This document shows positions 37,390 through 45,565 of a stretch of DNA of 64,000 bases, piece after piece. The notes beneath the pieces are model-generated. The model was given only the letters and a program-made list of their open reading frames with translations. It was not told the origin of the DNA and made no database searches. Source of the stretch: Hyaloscypha bicolor E (taxonomy: Eukaryota; Ascomycota; Leotiomycetes; Helotiales; Hyaloscyphaceae); the NCBI RefSeq assembly GCF_002865645.1, contig NW_020194684.1:1271308-1335307 (forward strand). The letters are read 5' to 3'. The position numbers were made by a program, and so were the translations under genes. Every line of letters begins with the position of its first letter. The stretch's first letter is position 1.

Positions 37390-38197
37390 CTCGAGCGCGT
37401 GGAAATGATTGGGAGTAGTCGAGAAATTCCAGCTGGAGGTTGATTGCACAGCTGAACTGCACAAAAATGACAGAGACAGGGAAATCGAAGGGTTCATAGA
37501 CTCCTCGCACTGCCCTCGCAGAACCGGAATACGCTCTATGGCCCGCTGTATACGCCCGCTATGCCAGGCTTCCCCCTTCTAACGCCCTCTCCGTAAAAAA
37601 AAAAGCCTCGGCGTCAATGCAACCCATCTCGCGCAAAGATCCGCTGCAGCGACAATACCCTGTTACCGTCGATTCTGCGCTCCCCTACCGGAATATGCCC
37701 ATCCGCAGCCGTTATCCCACTTCGCTGTTGTTGTGTCGTCACATAACCTCTCTCTTAGCGTCTTAGCGCGGCACCCCGACTATTTGTTTCAGCATTCGCG
37801 CTTCTCGCACCATCAAACAATGTTGGGTTTATGGTCCCCAATCATTTTCAAGCTAGAGACGAGGAAACAGCCCCATTGCTTATTTTGGATGCTGGGCCAC
37901 TTTTGAGGCTGCTTCCACGTCGAGGCTTGTCTTACCCCGAGTCAAAAATGAAGCTATTCCCAGCTATCCCCATTGACTGCGGAGCGGCGCCGCTAACCAA
38001 CCGCGAATAGTTCTGCCCCCCATTAAAAAAAATTGCTTGATCTCTTGAGCAGTGAACTGTAGTTTAGTTAACTATTACGTAGTGCTTACGACGCTCTTGG
38101 TTAATTAGTATAAATCACTGAAGATCAAGTTTTCCTTCACGTGACTATATTAGCTGATCCGTGACACATGGGACAAGGCTGAAGCCCACGAAGCCAC
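37390..38197. other. intergenic region between the Myb-like relic and the TIR element
   Basis: Base-balanced, presumably holding the promoter of the minus-strand gene. It has pyrimidine-rich tracts and a T-tract/A-tract (AAAAAAAAAA near 37597), but no convincing open frame. A weak inverted pair CTTGATCT / AGATCAAG (about 38037 and 38122) and a CACGTGA box (about 38139) lie near the right edge. Confidence 0.5.
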
Positions 38198-38199
38198 TA

Positions 38200-38272
38200 C
38201 TATCCCCCCCCCCCTAAACACTTAATAGCCGGTTCCCCTCCCACTGCGCTTCGCTTGTAGTCGGGATAAGCA
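38200..38272. repeat. left terminal inverted repeat
   Basis: Starts CTATC followed by a run of 12 C, then CTAAACACTTA, ATAGCCGGTTCCCC and on to GTCGGGATAAGCA. Its inverted partner is 44347-44396 plus 44822-44842. Confidence 0.85.
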
Positions 38273-38352
38273 AGTGTCTCGTTTAACCAAGTATCCCATC
38301 GAGAAAATGCGGGCCCTAAAATTTATATATAATCCTTACCAAAAAACGCGTC

Positions 38353-41000
38353 TTGCAATTGCGCATTTGGCCCAATTTATTAACTAATTTATTATTTAAT
38401 TTACATATAGAGATTCCAAAAATAGATATACCTTTATTTGATTTTACTAGAATTAGGGAGATATTCTGGGAGTATTTCTATTATCTATATACTATAGAAG
38501 CTAATTACTACTATATCTTTAATAAGGCCCGCAAATAGTACCTTAAAAATAATAATAATTTAGTAATTACTACTATAAGAATATATTATATTAAGAAAGC
38601 TTCTTTGCGAAAATTAGTACTCCGCAAATATAATAAGAAGAGAAACTCCTAAAAACTCTATAATATATATAATAATAATAATAAGATCCTAAATAAGATA
38701 TAAGAAAAGGCAATTCGGCAATATTACTATAAGTAATAGAAGGCTGGTTTGAATACTATATATTAGATAGTTCAAGCCGTAATTACTTACTTAAAGGCTA
38801 TAAGTACTTCTTTTAAATCTAATAATATATCTAATATAATTAGGCTAAATCTCTCCCAAAACCACCTCCTTTAGCTACTTGATTTAGCTTCTAGATACGG
38901 AACTATAAGACACTTTATATAATTAAAATAAAGCCAATTATATATATATAACTCGAGTTCTATATAGAAGAAGATATTAGAATATAGTTTCGGAAATATT
39001 AAGATACTTTAGAGAAGCTTTATATTATAAAAGAAAAGAATATTCTAAATATAGATAAGTCAGAAGCCTATATTAGTTACCTTACTAGTAAGTATATAAT
39101 TATATTTATAGAGGTAAAGAAGCTATATATAGCAAGCCCTAAAAATCGCAAATTAGTTATAATAATCGAAACTATTTATATAAATAGATATAAATCTCTT
39201 TCTTTATTTATAATTACTTCTGGAAACAGTATATCAAATGAGTAGAGTAGAGTAGAGTAGTGGGTCCTACTCATACTCTACTCAACCAATTATAGCGCTA
39301 CTTATACTCTACTCATACTCTACTCAAGCTACTCATGAGTAGTATAAGTAGTGTGAGTAGGTGCCCACGTGACAGTTACACGTGACAGGCTAGCCTAATT
39401 AGGTAAGCCTCCTATCTAGCGCCAAGTTTCTACCCAATTAGGCAATGGCATTGCTTAGTAAGCGAGCCAAAGGTCAGGGGGAAATCAAGATTCTAAGAAG
39501 TATAACTAGTTTATTATTATAGAAAATTAATATTTAGTTAGTCTTATACAAGCCCTAGCTTACCTTTACTAGAACTACTTAATAAATATCTTTATTATTT
39601 AATTATTATTAAATAAATCTTAGTTTATTATTGTTACGTAATGGCTACTCATTACTACTCATACTACTTATAAGTATATACTCTACTTTACTCAAATTTT
39701 TAGGACATTACGCTACTCATATTCTACTCACGCTACTCATGAATATTCATGAGTAGTATGAATAGTATGAGTAGTTCTTTAATATACTGTCTGGAAAGAA
39801 GATTATAGATAATTAGATATTAGAAAACCTGATTAGTATAGAGTATATTAAATATATTTCTACCGGATATATAAATAATAATATAGCTATAAAATACCTT
39901 AATTATTTAATTAAGTATTTAAAAGCTAGTTTAAATAAGTCCTAAAAAATACTTCTTTTTAATAGATATAAATCTTATATCTATAAATCTTTTTAATTAA
40001 AGGCTAGTAAATATAATATTAAGCTTTTCTAGTTCTTTTCCCATTTAATATATATCCTTTAACTACTTAATATTAGTATATTTCGCTTCTGGAAATACTA
40101 CTATAAAATAGTAATTTATATAGCCCTCTAATCTCTTAATTTTAAATATATAATTACTTTCTTTTTTCGTAATTTTATCTTTATTTATATATAAATAATA
40201 TAAAAGTATATAATTAAAAATGCCTTTAAAAGTTCTAATATATAGCCTATTAATTATAAAGCTAAAATTAAAAAGATATAATTATATAGAAAAAAGAAAA
40301 GATTAATTAAAGAAATTAAGGTAAAGAATAGCCTAAATCTTCTCCCCTTATTATCTATCCGCCCTAATAAAGTATAGAATATAGCCTCAATTCTATATAT
40401 ACTTATAGATTATAATTCTATAAAGTTTTTAGATAATTTAAAAGAAACTTAGAAGATTACTATTAAAAAAATTAATATATAATTATAAAAGAGTTATCTC
40501 TAGATAATAGAGTACCAGGCTCTCTAAATAAAGCTTTATAAGAAGTATAATTAAAAGGCGAAATCTTATAAAAGCTTATATAAAAGAGGCCTATCTATAA
40601 ATATAGTAGAGCTTTATATTAAAATTAAAGAAAAGAAGTAAAAGAATAATAGAGAGGCTCTTTATAAGGCTAAAAAGAAGCTTGCTACTACTATTAATTA
40701 AGCTAAAAATTACTTTAAGAATACCGGTATCTAAGCTTATAAAAATAAGAAAGCTAGATTAGCCAGAATTATAGAGTATTAATTAAAAAATAAACTAATT
40801 CTAGTAAAGAATATAATACTAATTTACGAACCTAATAAAAACCCTATAATTATTAAATAAGCTTATTATAAGAAGAACTTTTACCCTAATTTATAGCTTA
40901 TAGTTTACTAGCTTAAGGTATTCCTTAATAATCCAGCCCCTAATTAGCTAGAGGCACTAAATACCTTTATTAATAAAGATAAGAATATAGTAATTAATAC
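38353..41000 (+). pseudogene. pogo/Fot1-like (DDE) transposase relic, interrupted by a MITE
   Basis: The first 61 codons from 38353 are open. The frame then continues with TAA/TAG at Gln-like positions. Landmarks known from fungal pogo-type transposases: an N-terminal helical region with KAGLNTIYQIV; a KNRKLVIIIETI-like stretch (about 39130-39175) just before the 39227-39789 insertion; and, after the insertion, TGYINNNIAIKYLNYLI, KILLFNRYKSY (about 39945-39980, where LLDGHESH-type sequence with a catalytic D is expected, so D to N) and FFSHLIYIL...ISIFRFWK. The remaining part to about 41000 is Lys-rich, like the tail of such proteins. Inactive. Confidence 0.8.
39227..39789 (+). mobile_element. 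hAT-type MITE 1 (563 bp) inside the transposase relic
   Basis: Ends CAGTATATCAAA and (inverted) CAGTATATTAAA, flanked by the perfect 8-bp duplication TCTGGAAA (39219-39226 and 39790-39797). Removing the element and one TSD restores the transposase frame across the site. Subterminal regions are packed with GAGTAGAGTA / TACTCATACT words on both strands. The middle keeps GC (CACGTGACAGTTACACGTGA). There is no coding capacity. An 8-bp TSD with CAGTG-like ends is typical of the hAT superfamily. The same family lies at 44905-45431, inverted. Confidence 0.87.
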
Positions 41001-41480
41001 TATAAAACAGAAATATTAAAAGAAGAATATAGGAAAGTATATAGACTCAAGTTCACCCTCTTTTAATTACCTAGACTCGTTAGATATAGAGAGTAATACG
41101 GGCTTAATTAATAATATATAAGCAAATACTAATTTTATATAGTTCTAGATAGCTTTGTTTTTTTTATAACTAGTATCCTTAATTCTATTATAAATATTCT
41201 TGATTTTGTATATAATATATACCAAAAATCAAGTACTAGCTAAAATCTCAATAGAATACTTAATTAAATAAAACACTTACTTATTATAAATACGCAACAT
41301 ATCCTAATATATACTAGCCTTACTTAGCCGCTTATCCCTAGCACCGGCCATATACTAATATTATATATATACCCGCTAATAAGTAATTCGGATAAGAGTA
41401 ACATAATTTATTACCATATATGCCCCCCCTTCTTTTCTTTCTAATCTCAATAAACTAGTAAAGATAAGTAATAACCTCTA
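41001..41480. other. AT-rich spacer between transposase relic and Crypton-type relic
   Basis: About 480 bp. It contains an inverted pair around TTCTTGATTTTG / CAAAAATCAAGTA (about 41201-41233) and a short C-run followed by TTCTTTTCTTTC near 41424-41440. No frame recognised. Confidence 0.5.
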
Positions 41481-43960
41481 TATAGCTGCCGACGAGCGTA
41501 CCTGCAAGGCCCGCCGCACCGGCCTATAGGCAAAGAAGAACGAGTAGCTAGTAAATACGGCGCGCAGTTACCTGTTCAAGTAGCGGGAGTAAAAGGTGCG
41601 CGCCCCTCACCCCCTTATATAAGACTCGCTTGCTAACGGGGACCATATAGATATAATACGCAATACCGCGCCTCGCGTAAGACGGCTCTGCCTATATCTG
41701 GCCAGACGGCGAGCTCGTTACGCCCAATAAGCTAGCGGCATAGCTCAAGAAAAACATCCTATTATGGCATATTAAGCCCCCCTCAAGATACTAGCCACAG
41801 GTCCGTATAAGAGCCATTAACCGGCAGCTATAGCGAGAGCAGGCTAATACTACCGCTCTTACGGAGGTCGAGACGCTCGCTAAGGCCTTAGAAATACCCC
41901 TAATAGACGCTATTATATTACTCGCAAATAACCGCAAGAGCTATATATCCCCGCTAGCCCTCGAGCTCGCGACTCAGGAAGCAGAAGCGCCTGCCACACC
42001 CGCAAAAAGGGCCTTATTTACCAAAAGTATAGTTAATACCTATATTATAGCTATTCTCGAGCTCTAGCAAATATAGGTCGCCTATAGTAATAGTAATATT
42101 AAGAACCCTTATAGTATTACTATCTATAGCTTCCTTAAGTAATATAGCTAGTAATAGAGTAAGCTAGACTATAAGGCATATAAAGACTATAGTAGTAATA
42201 GTATTTAGGCCAGCTACTCTATTAATAAGTAGCTATAGATCTAGAATATTCTTCTAAATAGGGCCGCTTATATATTATAGAGCCTCCGGATATATACTAA
42301 CTTGCTTCTCGGCTACTACTACCTCTTATATAAGGAGAACCGGCAGAAGATAAAGTTTGCAGACCTATTTCTGCTTAACTATCCGGCTATAAAGAGCCTA
42401 ATAATATATAGCTACCTTATAAATCTGCTCTAAAATAGTAAGATAAATAAGATAGCCTATAAGAAGTTTATAGGCATCTTATAGTATAAGAACTCCCTCT
42501 TATATATATAAAGGGCCCTTACCTAGCTCTTCTTCTAGTACTAGTATATTACGGGTAAGGCACTACTAATATTCCGCTACTATAGTAACTAGTACCGGAT
42601 TAAGATCCTTATTAGCCAGAATTATAAGTAAAAGCTCTTATACTTAATATAGCTTTAGAAAATCTAATATATCTTTAATATAGCTAGTATTATCTCAATA
42701 ATAAAGATATATTTACTATAGGCGCAAGGCGCTAAAAAGGCCAAGATCCGGAATATATTACTTAGCCAGATCTTGCAGGCCGGCTACTAGAACTAGAGTA
42801 TTCTCTATTAGGCCTACCTAATATATCTGCCGCACTAATTTATATATATTATTGCCGGCTTCTTACTATTCGCAAGTAACTACTTTCTCGCGCAAGCGGC
42901 TTATAAGCCACTATATAGGCTCTAAAAGTAGCTCTAGCTCTAGATCAAGAAATAAAAAGCGCGCTTTAAGGCATATACCTGCCGGTAGACCTAGAACCAG
43001 GGTGGCCTAGATAAGAATAACCTTGCCGCAAACGGCTTTCTCAAGCTTATATAGCGCCTATATCTTGTCTTACTATAAGACCTCGCTATTCTATAGCCGC
43101 ACTACCCTATACTACCCTTCTTTACTTATGCCCCCTTTTATAGGCCGGAATAGGACAAGTTTGTAGTTATAATATAGGCCAATGCTATTACTAGTATAGA
43201 GCCGCAGAGCCTGCTCCTATAATACGCGCTTCCCGAGCTAAGTAATATTCTTAAGAGCTCATATAAGGCCGTCTTATAAAGCGTCTAGTAGCTAGCAAAC
43301 TAGTAAGCGGCAGCCTTATAAGTACAGGTAGTAATACTATAAGCCCTATAGGCCTAGCTAGATAGAATCTTATATATCCCTATTACCTTTACCTTAGGCG
43401 GCGGGCCCCTAGTAATACTGGCCGCGCTACTAGTAATCATGCCAGTACTAGCGGTAGTAGGCAGGCCCGTTACGGCTACCGCCGCCGCCGCTACTTCTGC
43501 TACTAGTAATATTATCGGCCCGCTAATACTAATAGCCCTAGCGCGGGTCTTTATAGTCAAGAACGCCTAGCGGAAATAGCAGAAGGGGCTTATAGGCCAG
43601 CCGGCGCTACAGGAGCTTAAGGCGCGGTAGGGCAGCCGCTAGCGCCCGGAAAACGCTATCCGGATTACGTTTAGTTACCGGAAGATACTCTGGAACGAGA
43701 TCCTGGCCCGTATAGCCCGTGGCAAGAGTATTAACGAGGCCGTTGCCGAGTTCGAGCTACTACGCGCGAGCCGGAGCCTCAACTCGCTAGTAGAAGAGCT
43801 AAAGCGGCGCCGCGAATACATTACGCCTACGCCGGCGCGGGGGCCGGGCCAGGGGCTAGCGAGGGTAGTAAGGGGGCAGCCGCAACAGGGGCAGTACGGA
43901 TAGTAGGGGAGAAGGGGGGGCCCGCCGCCGCGGTAGCCTGTCTATATGGGCTAGGGCCCT
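41480..43960 (+). pseudogene. Crypton-type tyrosine recombinase relic with GCR1-like C-terminus
   Basis: A nearly continuous frame of about 800 codons with many TAG/TAA (Gln or Trp positions). It follows the layout of fungal Crypton recombinases. An N-terminal Arg/Ala-rich part leads to a region with LLGYYYLLYKENRQKIKFADL (about 42300-42365). Next, a catalytic segment at about 42715-42860 has the usual GRW box eroded (reading GY-stop) but keeps AYLIYLPH, which holds the nucleophile Tyr candidate. After an Ala/Leu-rich stretch comes RKILWNEILARIARGKSINEAV followed by LNSLVEELKRRREYI, similar to the GCR1_C-type domain that ends these proteins. RIP is milder here than in the flanks: many Cs outside CpA survive. 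No terminal repeats are visible, as expected for Cryptons. Confidence 0.68.
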
Positions 43961-44128
43961 TTACTTATATAGATATATAATAATAGTAATACTTTCCTCT
44001 TATATATACTTCCCTTAGCCCTGTAGCCCCTTATAACAGGCGTCCCGGATACCCGAGAGCTAGATGAGGCAGCGTTGCGGCCGAGCGAGCCCCTGACGGC
44101 CTCGCTTAGGCGAGCGCGCACGCAAGCG
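43961..44128. other. tail of the Crypton-type insertion
   Basis: AT-rich for about 70 bp, then GC-rich and unmutated from about 44020 (GCGTCCCGGATACCCGAG). No gene seen. This is where the RIP-affected interior returns to clean sequence. Confidence 0.5.
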
Positions 44129-44253
44129 CGCCCGTAACTCGATAACGCCGCATCCGATCCGGGCGATTCTTGGACGGGCAGCTCTATACGGCCTCCAGCA
44201 TTAGTTTCGTACTACCGGGGCCCGGATCGGACGCGGCGTCGTCGAGTTGCGGG
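44129..44253. repeat. GC-rich fold-back (34-bp inverted arms)
   Basis: Arms at 44129-44163 and 44220-44253 pair (CCCGTAACTCGATAACGCC against GGCGTCGTCGAGTTGCGGG), with mostly transition mismatches and a 56-bp loop. The arms carry many CpG and no RIP decay. It may be a small MITE or a structural end of a neighbouring element; no clean target duplication was found. Confidence 0.6.
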
Positions 44254-44346
44254 TAGTAATAGTCGCGGCGCACTTATTGCAGGCTCTGCCTGAAATCACA
44301 GGCGATGTCAGAACATGTCTAAGCGAAACGCACCCACAATAAGTTC
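44254..44346. other. unassigned GC-balanced stretch inside the TIR element
   Basis: Subterminal sequence of the 38200-44842 element, unmutated, no gene. Confidence 0.5.
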
Positions 44347-44396
44347 TGCTTATCCCGACCACAAGCGAAGCGCAGTGGGAGGGGAACCGGCTATTA
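44347..44396. repeat. right terminal inverted repeat, inner part
   Basis: Inverted match of 38225-38272 (TGCTTATCCCGA ... GGAACCGGCTAT) with one A/G difference. The outer part of the TIR continues only at 44822 because two TA elements sit at 44397-44819. Confidence 0.82.
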
Positions 44397-44630
44397 TAGT
44401 GGGTCCAACATTCGCCTCACTCTCATGCCACGATTCACACCACTAAAGGCACGCAATGAGTCTTTACCGCTTTCTACTTCAAGTGAGCCAGTACTCACTG
44501 GGCTTTCTGCCGCTCTTATAGTGCAAGTTGTACTATATGCTAGAAGCTTCTACATGCTCTGATTGGCTAAAAATGGGGTGAGGCGTGGCGTGAGTGAAGC
44601 ATGAGAGTGTGGCGAATATCGGACCCACTA
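44397..44630. mobile_element. TA-targeting MITE X (234 bp)
   Basis: Ends TAGTGGGTCC...GGACCCACTA with about 33 bp of imperfect TIR (CATTCGCCTCACTCTCATGC against CATGAGAGTGTGGCGAATAT) and TA on each side. Non-coding. The terminal decamer is shared with MITE Z at 44656-44796. The TA duplication suggests Tc1/mariner-type mobilisation. Confidence 0.78.
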
Positions 44631-44632
44631 TA

Positions 44633-44819
44633 CTATCCCCCCCCTTGAATACTTACAGTGGGTCCTTTAGTAACGCCACCCTGAAACCTCGTTTATAACC
44701 CCCAACTAGGAAATATCAGGTGCTCTCCAGAATCGCTATTGGCCATACACCCTTGAGTTGGTCAGTGCAGGAGTGGTGTTATCCCAGGACCCACTATAAG
44801 TATTCAAGGGGGGGGATAG
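44633..44819. mobile_element. palindromic micro-element Y, split at its centre by MITE Z
   Basis: Without the insert (44656-44796) and one TA it is a perfect 44-bp palindrome whose ends (CTATCCCCCCCC) match those of the 38200-44842 element, flanked by TA. It is thus little more than two TIRs back to back. Confidence 0.72.
44656..44796. mobile_element. TA-targeting MITE Z (141 bp) at the centre of palindrome Y
   Basis: CAGTGGGTCCTTTAGTAACG at the left and, inverted, TAGTGGGTCCTGGGATAACA at the right; TA on both sides (44654-44655 and 44797-44798). It shares terminal motif AGTGGGTCC with MITE X but has a different interior. Non-coding. Confidence 0.75.
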
Positions 44820-44821
44820 TA

Positions 44822-44842
44822 AGTGTTTAGGGGGGGGGATAG
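44822..44842. repeat. right terminal inverted repeat, outer part
   Basis: AGTGTTTAG plus a G run and ATAG: the inverted outer end of 38200-38223. It is followed by TA and then unique DNA. Confidence 0.8.
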
Positions 44843-44904
44843 TACAGATTTGCCCCTGTGTCATTGGACTCTCAAATCCAGCCACAACACAACGCCAATA
44901 TTGC

Positions 44905-45431
44905 CAGTGTGTCAAAGAATTATTCAAGTTATTCAAGTTATTCATGAATAAAATAAGAGTAACGAATATCTTAAATAATTTGAGTAAAATAGAATAATTA
45001 TTTATGAATAACATGAATAATCATGAATAATCATGAATAATCACGTGGAAGTCACGTGGAAGTCAATTATTATAGTAAATTAACATATATTTAAATTTGA
45101 AAAAAGAACTAAGGTATTTATTAAGCAGCCTTATATAAGTTAAGCTAATATTTATATAAGGCTACTTAAATACAGATTTTCTATAATAAATAAACTGATT
45201 ATCGCTAAGGTTCGATTCGCTTACCAAGCGCCACTACCACCTGATTAGGTAGCGAGGTGGCGCTTGGTACGGCCCCCCCGAAGCCGTACCCGATTAGGCT
45301 AGCTCAGTCACGTGCATAGAACGTACGTTATTCAAGTTATTCATGATTATTCATGAATAATTTGAATAATATATGAATAAAATAAGAGTAACGGCCGTTA
45401 TTCTATTCTACTCTATTCATTTGACACACTG
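44905..45431 (-). mobile_element. hAT-type MITE 2 (527 bp) upstream of the HET gene
   Basis: Ends CAGTGTGTCAAA on both sides, flanked by AATATTGC (44897-44904) and AATGTTGC (45432-45439), an 8-bp duplication with one transition. Same family as MITE 1 but opposite orientation. Subterminal TTATTCATGAATAA words are repeated, and the GC-rich core carries GCGCCACTACCACC / GGTGGCGC inverted arms and CACGTG boxes (about 45039-45054, 45309-45317). Non-coding. Its right end is about 135 bp before the HET start codon. Confidence 0.87.
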
Positions 45432-45439
45432 AATGTTGC

Positions 45440-45565
45440 CGCCTAAATTTTTCAAATGTTGAACTTCATGTTACCAACTCCTGAGCTACCACTTTCTACG
45501 GCCAGCTCAATAGACATTGCTCTCGCCGTCTTCCCAGCATACTTGGCATCGATCTCAACTCCTTC
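45440..45565 (+). promoter_or_regulatory. short 5' region of the HET-domain gene
   Basis: Only about 126 bp of unique DNA separate the hAT-type MITE from the ATG, so the MITE probably lies within the promoter or 5' leader. No clear TATA box is seen. The sequence just before the ATG is CTCCTTC. Confidence 0.4.

Larger units (their letters stand above)
38200..44842 (+). mobile_element. TA-flanked inverted-repeat DNA transposon with pogo/Fot1-like transposase relic and later insertions
   Basis: TIRs of about 72 bp (38200-38272; 44347-44396 continued at 44822-44842) with TA outside both ends (38198-38199 and 44843-44844). The right TIR is cut by smaller TA elements. The TIRs keep high GC and match with one transition plus C-run length, whereas the interior from about 38320 to 41480 is strongly RIP-mutated. 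The outer 21-25 bp (CTATCCCC...TAAACACTTA) could be a separate palindromic micro-element into whose central TA an element starting ATAGCCGGTTCC (38225-44394) inserted; the two readings are equivalent on the sequence. TA duplication plus pogo-type coding fits the Tc1/mariner superfamily. Confidence 0.78.

Noticed and set aside
38030..38135. Possible MITE with CTTGATCT / AGATCAAG arms
   Set aside because: Arms are short and interrupted and there is no target duplication. Only mentioned in the intergenic entry.
43354..43560. Minus-strand Ala/Val-rich open frame
   Set aside because: It is a shadow of the Ala-rich part of the Crypton-type relic on the plus strand.
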